DNA from: Caballeronia sp. dw_19
GTDB lineage: Bacteria; Pseudomonadota; Gammaproteobacteria; Burkholderiales; Burkholderiaceae
Length of the DNA: 64,000 nt
Direction of reading: 5' to 3'
Assembly (NCBI RefSeq): GCF_018449515.1
Contig: NZ_JAAVUQ010000010.1
Location: 124,001 to 188,000, forward strand
Shown here: positions 44,024-53,766 of the stretch, piece by piece
Position numbering within the stretch: the stretch's first letter is position 1
How the letters are laid out: every line of letters starts with the position of its first letter
Made by a program: the position numbers and the translations under genes
Notes under the pieces: model-generated
Told to the model about the DNA's origin: nothing
The model's input: the letters and a program-made list of their open reading frames with translations, nothing else
The model's database searches: none

Positions 44024-44806
44024 TTAAATAACAGGATTACTTTTCGCGAAAAGGGTCGTTCGTCCGGCGCACACCACGCAATCCGCCTGCCGCGCGATCC
44101 GCATCGTGTTCCACTCCATGCGCAGCGAATCGAGCATCATCAGGCGGCCTTGCAGCGTCGTACCGAACCCACCGATCACGCGTAACGCCTCTGCTGCTTG
44201 CATCGTCCCGATAATGCCGACCGTCGGCGAGAAGACGCCCATGGTCGAGCACGCGACTTCCTCGAACGCTTCGTCCGGCGGGAACACGCATGCGTAGCAG
44301 GGTGATTCGGAGGAGCGGAAGTCGAAGGTACTGATCTGGCCGTCGAAGCGCAGCGCGGCACCGGAGACAAGCGGGATGCCGTGGGCGAAACAGGCGGCGT
44401 TGATCGCGTGGCGCGTGGCGAAGTTATCGGTGCAATCGAGGACGACGGAGGCGCGCGGGACGTGCGTGTTGAGCCAGTCCTTGTCGGCGCGGATGGCGAC
44501 GGTATTGACCTTCACGCCGGGATTGAGGGCGGCGAGTGTATGACGGGCCGAATCCACCTTCGATTCACCGACCGATGCGCTCACGTGCAGGATCTGGCGC
44601 TGGAGATTGGTGAGATCGACGGAATCGGCGTCGACCAGCGTGATCTCGCCGACACCCGCCGCCGCCAGATACATCGCTGCCGGAGACCCGAGCCCACCCG
44701 CACCAATGATGATGGCGTGCGCATCGAGAAAGCGCTGCTGCGCTTCAATGCCGATTTCATCGACGAGGATGTGGCGGGAATAGCGGAGAAGCTGATCGTC
44801 GTTCAT
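44024..44806 (-). CDS. ThiF/MoeB/HesA family adenylyltransferase
   Basis: 260 residues. The adenylate-binding motif GAGGLG (35-40) and VDADSVDLTNLQRQ are typical. Two CxxC pairs (SPCYACVF and DCVVCAG) would bind zinc, and a Cys in EVACSTMGVFSP lies where the family keeps its acceptor cysteine. It adenylates the C-terminal Gly-Gly of a ubiquitin-like sulfur carrier such as ThiS or MoaD. No carrier gene is adjacent, so ThiF and MoeB roles cannot be told apart. It lies downstream of the S41 protease on the same strand. Confidence 0.9.
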   Translation of the reverse strand: MNDDQLLRYSRHILVDEIGIEAQQRFLDAHAIIIGAGGLGSPAAMYLAAAGVGEITLVDADSVDLTNLQRQILHVSASVGESKVDSARHTLAALNPGVKVNTVAIRADKDWLNTHVPRASVVLDCTDNFATRHAINAACFAHGIPLVSGAALRFDGQISTFDFRSSESPCYACVFPPDEAFEEVACSTMGVFSPTVGIIGTMQAAEALRVIGGFGTTLQGRLMMLDSLRMEWNTMRIARQADCVVCAGRTTLFAKSNPVI

Positions 44807-45039
44807 CGAGCGCTCAAGTAGGCTACGACCGAAATACCTGAGAGCACGAAACAGGCGCGCGGTCGCGAAAGCGCTATTTTAATCGCGTGTCGAGGGGCGT
44901 TGGGGCAGAGCACTTACTCCGGTCCCAGACAATCACAGGATGCTGAGGTGGAACCGGGAGCGCAACGGGGGAATAAGACTGGCGCGGCACCTATGGTGTG
45001 CCGGAGGACGGTAACGTGAATTCGTTGCTGGTTACTGCT

Positions 45040-45080
45040 GAATCAGTGGGCGAGGCTATCGAGCCTGCGCCCACTGATTC
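45040..45080. terminator. Long hairpin after the S41 protease gene
   Basis: GAATCAGTGGGCG (45040-45052) pairs perfectly with CGCCCACTGATTC (45068-45080); AGGC/GCCT extends the stem inward. It lies 12 bp after the protease stop on the minus strand. No T-run follows, so termination strength is uncertain. Confidence 0.6.
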
Positions 45081-45091
45081 CGGGACCAAAC

Positions 45092-46705
45092 TTACTGTGT
45101 AGCCGAAGCGGGCACCGGTGCAGACGCGGGCGCCGGCGTGGCATCGGCACCCGGCACATCGGAGGCCGGAGTTGCATTCGCCCCTGGCGTAACCGGCAAC
45201 GCGGGTTTGACAGCAATAGGAGCCGAAGCCGAGGGAGCCGGCTTATCCTGCGCCAGTTTCCTTTCGGAATAAGACTTCGATTCCTGCACCGGTTTGCCTT
45301 CCAGCTTGTTCAGCGCTTGCGCGAGCATGAAGTCATCGGCGGTGCCGAAATCGACAGGCTTGCGCTCCCGATCCTTACGGCGTTGCTCCGGCGTCTTCTT
45401 GTCGTTCTGCTCTTCAAGAATCCGCAGTTGCTCGAGCCGGTCCGCTTCGCGCGCGTCCTGTTCCTTCTTCTCGTTCGGATCCTGCGTATTGGCCAGGTGG
45501 TTCGAATAATCCACTTCACGCGTGACGAGCGCGTCGTCCGGATCACCCTCAGCGTATTGGTCGACCGGAACGTCCGGGCGGATACCCTTGTTCTGGATCG
45601 ACCTGCCGCTCGGCGTGTAGTAATACGCGGTGGTCAGACGCAGCGCGGTGTCGGCGGTCATTGGCCGGACGGTCTGTACCGAGCCCTTGCCGAACGTGGT
45701 CTTGCCAACAATCAACGCGCGATGATGATCCTGCAGCGCACCCGCGACAATCTCGGAAGCCGACGCCGAGTACGCATTGGTCAACACGACCATGGGTACT
45801 TTCTTGAAGATTTCCGGCAGGTTCTTCAGCGGATCGGAGTCGAAGGACGGCAGGCGATAGTTGTCGTACGTATCGCGGAAGGTTTGCTTCGCGTCCGCGA
45901 TTTGCCCATTCGTCGACACCACCACGGCGTTATCCGGCAGGAACGCACCGGCCACGCCGACCGCGCTCTGCAGCAAACCGCCGCCGTTGTTACGCAGGTC
46001 AAGCACGAGGCCCTTCAGGTCCGGCTGCTGGCGCGCGAGATCTTGCAGCTTTGCGGCGAGATCCGGCACGGTGCGTTCCTGGAAGCTCGTGATCCGGATG
46101 TAGCCGTAACCCGGCGCCGGAATCTTCATCTTCACGCTCTGCACCTGGATGATCGCGCGCGTCACCGTGACCGGGAAGGTCCGGTCGTCGGTCTTGCGGA
46201 AGATGGTCAGCGTGACCTTGGTGCCCGGATCGCCGCGCATTTGCTTGACGGCGTTATCCAGCGTCATGCCGCGTACCGGCTTGTCGTTGATGCGCGTGAT
46301 CAGGTCGCCCGGACGAATGCCGGCGTGGAACGCCGGCGTATCTTCAATAGGCGAGATCACCTTGATCAAGCCATCTTCCGCCGAAATCTCGATACCGAGA
46401 CCCGCGAAGCGACCCTTGGTCTGCTCCTGAAGCTCTTCGTAATCGGTTTTGTCTAGATATGACGAATGCGGATCGAGGCTCGATACCATGCCCTTGATAG
46501 CCGCGGTGAGAAGCTTTTTATCGTCGACCGGCTCGACGTATTCATGCTTGATTTGCCCGAATACTTCGGCAAACAACCGCAATTGATCGAGCGGGAGAGG
46601 CGCGGTGGCGGCTTGCTGGGCGGATGCGGAGAGTTGCAGCGTTGCAAATACGCCGGTAGCAAGGCCCGCGGCGATCAGGCCGATGTTTTTCAGGTTCTTT
46701 CGCAT
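45092..46705 (-). CDS. S41 family C-terminal processing protease
   Basis: 537 residues from the ATG at 46705. A signal peptide (GLIAAGLATGVFATLQLSASAQ, in parts GLIAAGLATGVF and LQLSASAQ) exports it. The PDZ domain lies at about 95-175. The Ser-Lys dyad of the CtpA fold is visible as NAYSASASEIVAG and GKTTFGKGSVQT. The C-terminal 140 residues are a charged coiled-coil part (DAREADRLEQLRILEEQNDKK) and an Ala/Pro-rich tail. It cleaves periplasmic substrates, often cell-wall hydrolases. In relatives it follows gpmA and an EnvC-like peptidase; here no intact peptidase gene lies between. Confidence 0.93.
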   Translation of the reverse strand: MRKNLKNIGLIAAGLATGVFATLQLSASAQQAATAPLPLDQLRLFAEVFGQIKHEYVEPVDDKKLLTAAIKGMVSSLDPHSSYLDKTDYEELQEQTKGRFAGLGIEISAEDGLIKVISPIEDTPAFHAGIRPGDLITRINDKPVRGMTLDNAVKQMRGDPGTKVTLTIFRKTDDRTFPVTVTRAIIQVQSVKMKIPAPGYGYIRITSFQERTVPDLAAKLQDLARQQPDLKGLVLDLRNNGGGLLQSAVGVAGAFLPDNAVVVSTNGQIADAKQTFRDTYDNYRLPSFDSDPLKNLPEIFKKVPMVVLTNAYSASASEIVAGALQDHHRALIVGKTTFGKGSVQTVRPMTADTALRLTTAYYYTPSGRSIQNKGIRPDVPVDQYAEGDPDDALVTREVDYSNHLANTQDPNEKKEQDAREADRLEQLRILEEQNDKKTPEQRRKDRERKPVDFGTADDFMLAQALNKLEGKPVQESKSYSERKLAQDKPAPSASAPIAVKPALPVTPGANATPASDVPGADATPAPASAPVPASATQ

Positions 46706-47252
46706 AGAGTCTGTTGCGGTCGAAAGCGGATTAGGCTGCGTCGTGGTTGACTGGGCAGTATAACTGCAAGCCCCGGACCACAACTTAAACGCAGCTTAAA
46801 GGGTTTCGCCGGGAAATGAATGGGCGGGTTCTTTTTATGCGTGATGGTTTCAAAACCAGTGTCCGTCCGCAAATGTCGGGCCCGGATTAAGGGGATTCGC
46901 AACGCGCGAGATCGGACGGCTTATTTTCGCGCGTTCGGGCGATAAGCGCTGAGGCGGAGGAACGGGGAGTCGGCGCGCTTGCGCGGATGCTGGCAAAAAC
47001 CGGCCTGTGCCGGCCGCAAACGCGAGCACGAGAGTTGCCGTTGCCTTAAAGCCGCTCCGAAAGGCGCATAAATCACGGGTACCGTACGCAAGCGGGAAGC
47101 GAACTCGCACGGCTGCTCCCTCTGAACGATACATCCGGTGAGCACCACGAGCGACGTGCACACGAGAAACCCCCCGGCCATGCTCAAGCCAACGGTCACG
47201 AATGCCGGATTAGAGCACCCGCAACCGTCAGCCATTCTCGAAACAAAAACCC
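46706..47252. other. 547-bp gap between gpmA and the S41 protease gene
   Basis: No convincing gene. On the minus strand two overlapping short frames (46921-47235 and 46850-47161) contain stretches like export signals (GLSMAGGFLVCTSLVVLTGC, and TLVLAFAAGTGRFLPASAQA), but neither continues into a domain. The protease promoter is probably TATACT on the minus strand near 46757-46763. The gap may hold the remains of a deleted gene. Confidence 0.45.
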
Positions 47253-47999
47253 TTAACCCGCCTTCCCTTGTTTCGCGACCGCCGCCTGCGCCTTGGCGAT
47301 TGCTTCCGGGTCGCCGAGATAATAGTGCTTGATCGGCTTCAGGTTTTCGTCGAGTTCATACACGAGCGGCACGCCGTTCGGGACGTTCAGGCCGACGATG
47401 TCGTTGTCGGAAATATCGTCCAGATACTTGATCAGTGCGCGCATGGAGTTGCCGTGGGCGGCAATCAGCACACGCTTGCCCGACTTGACGGCCGGCGCAA
47501 TGGATTCGTTCCAGATGGGCATGACGCGGGCGACCGTGTCCTTCAGGCACTCGGTCAACGGCAACTGCTCGCGCGGCACTCTTGCATAGCGAGGGTCGTT
47601 GAACGACGTGCGTTCGTCGGACGGATCGAGTGCAGGCGGCGGCGTGTCGTAGCTTCTGCGCCAGATCAGCACTTGCTCGTCACCGTATTTCTTCGCGGTC
47701 TCGGCCTTGTTCAGACCGGCGAGCGCACCATAATGCCGCTCGTTCAACCGCCACGAATGGACGACTGGCAAGTACATTTCGTCCATCTGGTCCTGCACGT
47801 GCCAGAGCGTGCGGATCGCGCGCTTGAGCACCGAAGTGTAAGCCAGGTCAAAGCTGAAGCCGGCTTCCTTCAGCAGCACGCCGGCCTGCTGGGCCTCACG
47901 AATGCCTTGTTCTGTCAGGTCGACGTCGACCCAGCCTGTGAATCGGTTTTCCTTGTTCCACGTGGATTCGCCGTGGCGGATGAGCACTAGCTTGTACAT
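47253..47999 (-). CDS. gpmA: 2,3-bisphosphoglycerate-dependent phosphoglycerate mutase
   Basis: 248 residues. The catalytic [10 protein letters not shown] (H9) and the second histidine in [13 protein letters not shown], with [15 protein letters not shown] and RRSYDTPPP, identify the dimeric dPGM. It interconverts 3- and 2-phosphoglycerate in glycolysis and gluconeogenesis. Start ATG at 47999, 200 bp from the divergent rhodanese gene. The C-terminus ends in an Ala/Lys-rich tail typical of this genus. Confidence 0.96.
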   Translation of the reverse strand: MYKLVLIRHGESTWNKENRFTGWVDVDLTEQGIREAQQAGVLLKEAGFSFDLAYTSVLKRAIRTLWHVQDQMDEMYLPVVHSWRLNERHYGALAGLNKAETAKKYGDEQVLIWRRSYDTPPPALDPSDERTSFNDPRYARVPREQLPLTECLKDTVARVMPIWNESIAPAVKSGKRVLIAAHGNSMRALIKYLDDISDNDIVGLNVPNGVPLVYELDENLKPIKHYYLGDPEAIAKAQAAVAKQGKAG

Positions 48000-48199
48000 G
48001 ATGTCCGTTGAGAGGTCGGTTAGTTAGGAAGCGGCAAAAAAGCTGGAAACTGGCATCGATTCTGTGCGGCAACGCGTTCTGGCGCAACTCAGCCGATTGG
48101 CCGAGGCCATCGCGGAGGACGGTTATTTTATAATGGGTGGATTGTCCCGATTTTTTTCGACCTTTCATTTTTCCACACTCCCAATCCGGCGGTCCCGAC

Positions 48200-48625
48200 G
48201 TGAAGTTTTTCACCGATTACACCAACCTTGTTCTTATCGCCGTCGCCCTCATTTCTGGTGGGTTGCTGCTTTGGCCGACGATTGTCCGGCGCGGCCGCGG
48301 AAGTGTTTCCGCTCCCGAGGCCGTTCAACTGATCAACCGGCGTAACGCCTCCGTGATCGACGTGCGGCCGGCCACCGAGTATTCGAAGGGGCATCTGCCG
48401 GCGGCGCGAAACTTCGAGATTTCGGAGCTTCAAGCAAAAATTGGCCAGATCGCGAAGAATAAGAGCAATCCGGTCTTGCTCGTGTGTCAGACCGGCCAAC
48501 AGTCGCAGAAGGCGAGCCAGATCGTGAGCGATGCCGGTTACGCCGAAGTCCACGTATTGCAGGGCGGGCTGGATGCCTGGCAAAAAGCCGGCATGCCGGT
48601 CGTGAAACAAGGAGCGGTAAAGTGA
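48200..48625 (+). CDS. Membrane-anchored rhodanese-like protein
   Basis: 141 residues from the GTG at 48200; upstream frame sequence to 48137 has no homology. One N-terminal membrane helix (LVLIAVALISGGLLLW) is followed by a rhodanese domain with active C96 in LLVCQTGQQS and VIDVRPATEYSKGHLPAA. It would handle persulfide sulfur at the inner membrane. Its stop overlaps the GTG of grxC, so the two are translated together, and secB and gpsA follow, an order seen in many proteobacteria. A TATAAT lies at 48129-48134. Confidence 0.88.
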   Translation: MKFFTDYTNLVLIAVALISGGLLLWPTIVRRGRGSVSAPEAVQLINRRNASVIDVRPATEYSKGHLPAARNFEISELQAKIGQIAKNKSNPVLLVCQTGQQSQKASQIVSDAGYAEVHVLQGGLDAWQKAGMPVVKQGAVK

Positions 48626-48882
48626 ATAAAGTGATCATGTACAGCACGCAGGTGTGCCCGTATTGCCAGATGGCCGAACGTCTACTAAAGTCGCGCGGCG
48701 TGGAAAACGTCGAGAAGGTGCTGATCGACCGTGATCCGGCGCGGCGTGAAGAAATGATGACGCGTACGGGGCGCCGTACGGTGCCACAGGTATTTATCGG
48801 TGAGACGCATGTTGGCGGTTACGACGATCTGTCCGCGCTCGATCGCAAAGGCGGCCTGGTGCCGCTGCTCGAGGCCGCCTGA
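48622..48882 (+). CDS. grxC: Glutaredoxin 3
   Basis: 86 residues from the GTG at 48622, with GGAGCGG 5 bp before it. The dithiol active site C12-P-Y-C15 and the RRTVPQVFIGETHVGGYDDL segment (TVPQVF cis-Pro and GG glutathione site) are intact. It reduces disulfides with glutathione. It overlaps the rhodanese gene by 4 bp (GTGA) and precedes secB by 133 bp. Confidence 0.95.
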   Translation: MNKVIMYSTQVCPYCQMAERLLKSRGVENVEKVLIDRDPARREEMMTRTGRRTVPQVFIGETHVGGYDDLSALDRKGGLVPLLEAA

Positions 48883-49015
48883 ACAAGCAGCGGATCATCA
48901 GGCCGGGCGCGTCGGCCTGAATGTATTCGCTGCGCAATTACGCCGCCTGCGGTTTTCAGCCGGAAAAAACCGGAAAAGCCGCGGGTGGCACATTAAATAA
49001 TCAAGGGAATCAACC

Positions 49016-49489
49016 ATGTCTGACGACAACAACCAGCCGTTCTTCAACATCCAGCGCATCTACTTGAAGGACATGTCGCTCGAGCAGCCCAATTCGCCGG
49101 GCATCTTCCTTGAGCAGGAAATGCCGTCGGTGGAAGTGGAAGTGGACGTGAAGGCCGAGCGCCTGGCGGAAAGCGTGTTCGAAGTGCTGGTAACGGGCAC
49201 CGTGACCGCGAAGGTGACCGACAAGGTCGCGTTCCTGATCGAAGCCAAGCAAGCCGGTATTTTCGATATCCGCAACATTCCCGCCGATCAAATCGATCCG
49301 CTGGTCGGCATTGCGTGCCCGACCATCCTGTTCCCGTACCTGCGCTCGAACATTGCCGACGCCATCACCCGCGCCGGTTTCCCGCCGATCCACCTCGCCG
49401 AGATCAACTTCCAGGCGCTGTACGAACAACGTATTTCGCAGTTGTCGGCAGCTCAGGAAGGCGTGGCCAACGGCGCGACGCTGAACTAA
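49016..49489 (+). CDS. secB: Protein-export chaperone SecB
   Basis: 157 residues. [32 protein letters not shown] and [24 protein letters not shown] (shown as [13 protein letters not shown]) are the family hallmarks. The tetramer keeps preproteins unfolded and hands them to SecA. GpsA follows 24 bp downstream, the classic secB-gpsA order. Confidence 0.96.
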   Translation: MSDDNNQPFFNIQRIYLKDMSLEQPNSPGIFLEQEMPSVEVEVDVKAERLAESVFEVLVTGTVTAKVTDKVAFLIEAKQAGIFDIRNIPADQIDPLVGIACPTILFPYLRSNIADAITRAGFPPIHLAEINFQALYEQRISQLSAAQEGVANGATLN

Positions 49490-49513
49490 ATCCCGCATAT
49501 TCCGGAGCCGGGC

Positions 49514-50512
49514 ATGCAAGTAGCCGTTCTCGGCGCCGGTGCGTGGGGCACCGCACTGGCTGGCCATCTGGCCACTCGCCACTCTACGGTGCTCTGGGCG
49601 CGCGATCGCGCGCTCATCGAGTCACTGTCCCAAACGCATGAAAACGAGCGCTATCTGCGCGGCATAACGCTGCCCGCAGCGCTTCAGTACGACGCTGACC
49701 TCTTTTCAGCGCTGGCCTACGGCGCGGCGGAAGACGCGCTGTGCGTGGTTGCAGCACCGGTCGCGGGCTTGCGCGCGTTATGCCGCAACATGCGCGAACT
49801 GGATATAGTTCCGGCGCATATCGTCTGGTTGTGCAAAGGCTTCGAAGCCGACACGCAATGCCTGCCGAACGAGGTGGTGGCGGCCGAATTGCCGCAGCAC
49901 GCGAGCAACGGCACGCTTTCCGGACCGAGCTTCGCGCGTGAAGTCGGGCAGGGTTTGCCGGTGGCGCTGACAGTCGCGAGCGCGTCGGCAACGCTCGGCG
50001 AGCGCACCGTTGCCGCGTTTCATCACGGCGCCATGCGCATTTATACCGGCGACGACGTGATCGGCGTGGAAGTGGGCGGCGCGGTGAAGAACGTGCTGGC
50101 CATTGCAACCGGCATTGCCGACGGCCTTGGCCTGGGCCTCAACGCCCGGGCAGCGCTGATTACGCGCGGACTGGCCGAGATGTCACGCCTCGGCGTGGCA
50201 TTAGGCGGGCGCGCGGAAACCTTCACCGGCCTGACCGGGCTCGGCGACCTGATTCTCACGGCGACGGGAGATTTGTCGCGCAATCGCACGGTCGGCATGC
50301 AATTGGCAACAGGCCGTTCGCTCACCGACATCCTCGCGGCGCTTGGCCATGTGGCCGAGGGCGTAAGATGCGCGCGGGCCGTGCTGGCGCTGGCGGAGAC
50401 TCATGGCATCGACATGCCGATCACACACGCCGTGTGTCGCGTGTTATTCGAAAATGTCGCGCCGCGTGACGCCGTTCACGCGTTATTGAGCCGCGATGCA
50501 AAAGCAGAGTGA
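49514..50512 (+). CDS. gpsA: Glycerol-3-phosphate dehydrogenase [NAD(P)+]
   Basis: 332 residues. The N-terminal GAGAWG (7-12) binds NAD(P). The catalytic lysine region [21 protein letters not shown] (part [13 protein letters not shown]) and [13 protein letters not shown] are canonical. It reduces dihydroxyacetone phosphate to sn-glycerol 3-phosphate for phospholipid synthesis. It is the last gene of the rhodanese-grxC-secB-gpsA run, ending at a hairpin shared with the convergent trmL. Confidence 0.95.
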   Translation: MQVAVLGAGAWGTALAGHLATRHSTVLWARDRALIESLSQTHENERYLRGITLPAALQYDADLFSALAYGAAEDALCVVAAPVAGLRALCRNMRELDIVPAHIVWLCKGFEADTQCLPNEVVAAELPQHASNGTLSGPSFAREVGQGLPVALTVASASATLGERTVAAFHHGAMRIYTGDDVIGVEVGGAVKNVLAIATGIADGLGLGLNARAALITRGLAEMSRLGVALGGRAETFTGLTGLGDLILTATGDLSRNRTVGMQLATGRSLTDILAALGHVAEGVRCARAVLALAETHGIDMPITHAVCRVLFENVAPRDAVHALLSRDAKAE

Positions 50513-50514
50513 GG

Positions 50515-50547
50515 GATCTCCGGCGCAGGAAGACTGCGCCGGAGATC
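50515..50547. terminator. Hairpin between convergent gpsA and trmL
   Basis: Perfect 14-bp stem 50515-50528 with 50534-50547, loop GAAGA. It fills the 37-bp space between the two stops. T-runs are weak on both sides. Confidence 0.75.
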
Positions 50548-50549
50548 AT

Positions 50550-51020
50550 TTATTCACCGCCCTCGAACCCTGTCTGACGCCATGCTTCGAACGTCACGAC
50601 CGCTACCGTATTCGATAAATTCAAACTCCTGTTCCCCGGCCGCATAGGCAAGCGCACGCGCCGGTCATTCGTGAACTGCGTGAGCACCGTGTCCGACAAG
50701 CCCCGGGTTTCCGCGCCGAAGACGAACCAGTCACCCGCCCTGAACGTATGCCCGAAAAATGGCGTGGAGCCGCGCGTGGTGAACGCAAACATGCGGCTCA
50801 CGTCGGGCGCCTCGGTTTCGAGGAATGCCGCCCAGTTCGCATGGACATGCATCTGCGCATACTCGTGGTAGTCGAGGCCGGCGCGGCGCATCTTGGCGTC
50901 GTCGAGCGGGAAACCGAGCGGTTCGATCAAATGCAGGCGGGCGCCGGTATTGGCGCATAGCCGGATCACGTTGCCGGTGTTCGGCGGAATTTCAGGTTCG
51001 ACCAGTACGACATTGAACAT
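50550..51020 (-). CDS. trmL: tRNA (cytidine(34)-2'-O)-methyltransferase
   Basis: 156 residues from the ATG at 51020. A SPOUT fold with the trefoil-knot motifs EPEIPPNTGNVIRLCANTGA (shown as PEIPPNTGNVIRLC), FGAETRGL and RLPMRPGNRSLNLSNTVAV (part RPGNRSLNLSNTV). It methylates the wobble base of tRNA-Leu. It lies 19 bp after comF on the same strand and may share its transcript. Confidence 0.94.
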   Translation of the reverse strand: MFNVVLVEPEIPPNTGNVIRLCANTGARLHLIEPLGFPLDDAKMRRAGLDYHEYAQMHVHANWAAFLETEAPDVSRMFAFTTRGSTPFFGHTFRAGDWFVFGAETRGLSDTVLTQFTNDRRVRLPMRPGNRSLNLSNTVAVVTFEAWRQTGFEGGE

Positions 51021-51039
51021 AAGCGATAACTCGTGAAAA

Positions 51040-51852
51040 TTAGTCTTGCGGCGTGCGCAGCGCGACGAAGTTGGTGACACGCCGCGCGCCGGCGGCTTTC
51101 AGCGTAAAGGCCAGCGCGTCGAGTGTGGCGCCGGAGGTCATGACGTCATCGACAATTGCCACGTGCTGGCCGCGTATCTCGCGCAGCACCGTGAACGCAT
51201 TGCCGACGTTTGTGCGCCGTGTATCGAGATCGAGCTTTGCTTGCGGCGCCGTGTCCCTGATACGCCCGATCAGCGTTGCGTCAGCCAACGAGCCGAGCCG
51301 GCGCGCAAGCGGTTTCCCGATCGACCACGCCTGGTTGTAACCGCGCGTCCTCAGGCGCCGTGGCGACAGCGGCACAGGAGCGACGACATCCGGTGCCGCC
51401 GCGTTGGTACTCTCGAATGCGGCGTGCAACTGGCGCGCAAACTCGTCGGCTGTTGCCAGCCGCGCGTGGAACTTGAGATCAAGCGCGAGTGTATCGAGCG
51501 GCGCATGGTAATCGGCCAGCGCGATGGTCGCGTCAAAATGCGGCGGCTCCGCAATACACCGCCTGCAAGGTGAATGCGCGCCACTTTTAACGCCAGCAGA
51601 TGCGGCCGAGGCCGCGGCAAGCACCGGCACGGGCAGTGCACAAACCGGGCAACGCGTGCGTGTCTGGTTCCAATACTGTTCATCGCAGCCAGCACACAAT
51701 ACTTTCTGCGACAAATTGCCACACAATGCGCACTGACTGGGCAACGCGATGTCGCGCATCTGGCCGAGCCGCTGCATGGCCGTGGCAGAAGCCGCGCGCA
51801 GCGAGCCAGGACCGCGCGATATGACACCAAGGACACCAAACCGTAGCTTCAT
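51040..51852 (-). CDS. ComF family phosphoribosyltransferase-like protein
   Basis: 270 residues from the ATG at 51852; a frame continuing to 52029 overlaps the divergent gene and is unlikely. Two zinc-ribbon-like Cys sets (CALCGNLSQKVLCAGC and CPVC...CRRC) are followed by a PRTase domain with VAIVDDVMTSGAT. In competent bacteria ComF assists DNA uptake; in others its role is unknown. comM lies 19 kb away, and both occur widely in non-competent species. The divergent methyltransferase gene begins 157 bp upstream. Confidence 0.9.
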   Translation of the reverse strand: MKLRFGVLGVISRGPGSLRAASATAMQRLGQMRDIALPSQCALCGNLSQKVLCAGCDEQYWNQTRTRCPVCALPVPVLAAASAASAGVKSGAHSPCRRCIAEPPHFDATIALADYHAPLDTLALDLKFHARLATADEFARQLHAAFESTNAAAPDVVAPVPLSPRRLRTRGYNQAWSIGKPLARRLGSLADATLIGRIRDTAPQAKLDLDTRRTNVGNAFTVLREIRGQHVAIVDDVMTSGATLDALAFTLKAAGARRVTNFVALRTPQD

Positions 51853-52009
51853 ACGTTCGATCCAGGGAAAGCGTGGCAGCGCAAAAATCCGCCTCGAGTG
51901 AGCGGGCGAGCGCTCAGGAGGACCGGCCGGAACCGTTGCACGGTCTGGTTTGGCTGAACGTTTCAGGAATCGACCGAGTATACTTCGCACTCTTAGAAAG
52001 TAGGTTGTC

Positions 52010-52981
52010 ATGTCCCCAACTCCTGCCAACGCTGGCCGTCCGGCCTACGATTCGCGCCGTCTGCAGCGAATTTTCGACCGTCGCGCCTCGACGTTCGATG
52101 ACGTCGCGTTCCTGCCGCGCGAGATCGCGCAGCGCATGCGCGAGCGGCTCGACTACATCAAGGTAACGCCGGTGCGCGTGCTCGACGCGGGCTGCGGCAT
52201 GGGCGCCGACTTGGCCGGCCTGCGCGAGCGTTTCGCCGATGCGTCGGTGCTCGGCATGGACTTGTCGGCGGCTATGCTGGCCCGGGCGAACCAGGCCGAG
52301 ATGGCCGAATCCGAAGCCAACGCTGGCTGGCGCCGGTTTCTTCCCGCCACGCTGGGCAAGGCGTTCGGCGCGCGCGGCCCGCAACTGGCGCAGGGCGACT
52401 TCGCTCACCTGCCGTTTGTTGCAAGCGCGTTCGAGATGCTCTGGTCGAATCTCGCGCTGCACTGGAATGCGCGGCCCGACCTCGTATTCCCCGAATGGGC
52501 GCGTGTGCTCAAGGTGAACGGCCTTCTGATGTTCAGCACGCTCGGTCCCGACACACTGAAAGAGCTCAGCGGCGCGTACGCGCAGGCGGAAAAATCACTG
52601 GGCCTGGCGCCACAGCGGCACACCATCGAATTCGTCGATATGCACGATCTCGGCGACATGCTGGTCGAGAGCGGCTTCGAGATTCCGGTGATGGATCAGG
52701 AGGTGCTGACGATCACGTACAAGTCGCCGGAATCGCTGCTGAAAGACGTGCGCCGCTGGGGTGCTTATCCGCGTGACGCCGCGCCGCAAACGCATGCTCG
52801 CGCGTTGCGTGACGCGCTTCACACGGCGCTTGAAGCGCGCCGCCGCGAGGACGGCACGATCCCGCTGACCTTTGAAGTGATCTATGGACACGCATGGAAG
52901 GCAGTGCCGCGAATGACGGCGGAAGGGCACGGTATTGTGAGGCTCGAAGACATAGGACGAGGCTCAAAACGGAGCAAGTAA
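52010..52981 (+). CDS. SAM-dependent methyltransferase, BioC-like
   Basis: 323 residues. The class I motif LDAGCGMGADL is near residue 60, with VLGMDLSAAMLARA and the post-motif NLALHWNARPDLVFPEWARVLKVNG (parts NLALHW and FPEWARVLKVNG), which resembles BioC. BioC methylates malonyl-ACP at the start of pimelate synthesis for biotin. The protein is longer than E. coli BioC, with a C-terminal region about 60 residues larger. Without bio genes beside it, BioC function is only likely. ATG at 52010, divergent from comF. Confidence 0.8.
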   Translation: MSPTPANAGRPAYDSRRLQRIFDRRASTFDDVAFLPREIAQRMRERLDYIKVTPVRVLDAGCGMGADLAGLRERFADASVLGMDLSAAMLARANQAEMAESEANAGWRRFLPATLGKAFGARGPQLAQGDFAHLPFVASAFEMLWSNLALHWNARPDLVFPEWARVLKVNGLLMFSTLGPDTLKELSGAYAQAEKSLGLAPQRHTIEFVDMHDLGDMLVESGFEIPVMDQEVLTITYKSPESLLKDVRRWGAYPRDAAPQTHARALRDALHTALEARRREDGTIPLTFEVIYGHAWKAVPRMTAEGHGIVRLEDIGRGSKRSK

Positions 52982-53289
52982 ACCAGTCAAAACAGCCTTT
53001 CCCACTCCTCGATCACGCGTGTTGACACGCATCCAAAAGGATGCGGCAAAAGGGCGCAGAGGCTTGTGCGGCTTGGCTTTGCGGCGTGCACCACCTTGCT
53101 TGTGGATGCTGGGCAACGCGCCTATAATGCGTCAGTTTGTCGCCGGGCTGGCATGATTTTGGGCGCATCCTGAGTGATTGGCAGTGGCAACAGGTAGGCA
53201 GCAGGGTGTGCAGGAAGCTGGCAGCAGGTGGGCAATACGCGGCGCGGTTGAGACAAATCTGACGCGGGAATCCAACGCGGGAGACGGCG
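52982..53289. other. Promoter region upstream of the DUF2244 gene
   Basis: 308 bp without coding support. The clear element is TTGTGG (53100-53105), 17 bp, TATAAT (53123-53128), a good sigma-70 promoter reading toward the oxidase genes, with a leader of about 155 nt. Confidence 0.6.
53100..53128 (+). promoter_or_regulatory. Sigma-70 promoter for DUF2244 gene
   Basis: TTGTGG-N17-TATAAT with a perfect -10 and optimal spacing. It is the only strong promoter seen at the start of the oxidase locus, though coxB may have its own further down. Confidence 0.7.
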
Positions 53290-53766
53290 ATGCAAGCAAC
53301 GGATCTGCCGATGGACACCGAACCGGTCATAAAGGACTGGTTGATCAAGCGGAACTGTTCTGTCTCGCCGCGGCAATTCGTGGCGTTCTACGTGTCGCTT
53401 GCGCTGTTTTCGTTGCTGATCGCGAGTTTGCTGGTGTGGGCGGGCGCTTGGCTGGTGCTGCCTTTTACGGGTATCGAGTTGCTGGCGGTCGGTATCGCGT
53501 TCGTCATTTACGCGCGGCATGCTGTCGACTACGAGCGGATTCTACTGTTTCACGACCGGCTGCTGATCGAGCGGATGGACGCGGAAACACTCACGCAGAG
53601 GGAGTTCAATCCGCGCTGGGTGAGAGTCGAGCCGGGGGCAACACCGAGAGATCCGGTGAAGCTGGTGTCCCGGGGGGAGTCGGTGCCGGTCGGGATACAT
53701 CTGGCGCAGCATCGTCGCAAGCAGTTCGCCGTCGAGTTGCGGATATGGCTGAGGCGCTGCGGTTGA
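53290..53766 (+). CDS. DUF2244 domain-containing membrane protein
   Basis: 158 residues with GGGAG 7 bp before the ATG. Two adjacent membrane helices (FYVSLALFSLLIASLLVWAGAW region and VLPFTGIELLAVGIAFVIYA, shown as LALFSLLIASLLVW and LLAVGIAFVIYA) are followed by a cytoplasmic domain with HDRLLIER. Function is unknown. DUF2244 genes regularly precede coxB in proteobacteria, so a link to oxidase assembly is likely. coxB starts 238 bp further on. Confidence 0.85.
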   Translation: MQATDLPMDTEPVIKDWLIKRNCSVSPRQFVAFYVSLALFSLLIASLLVWAGAWLVLPFTGIELLAVGIAFVIYARHAVDYERILLFHDRLLIERMDAETLTQREFNPRWVRVEPGATPRDPVKLVSRGESVPVGIHLAQHRRKQFAVELRIWLRRCG

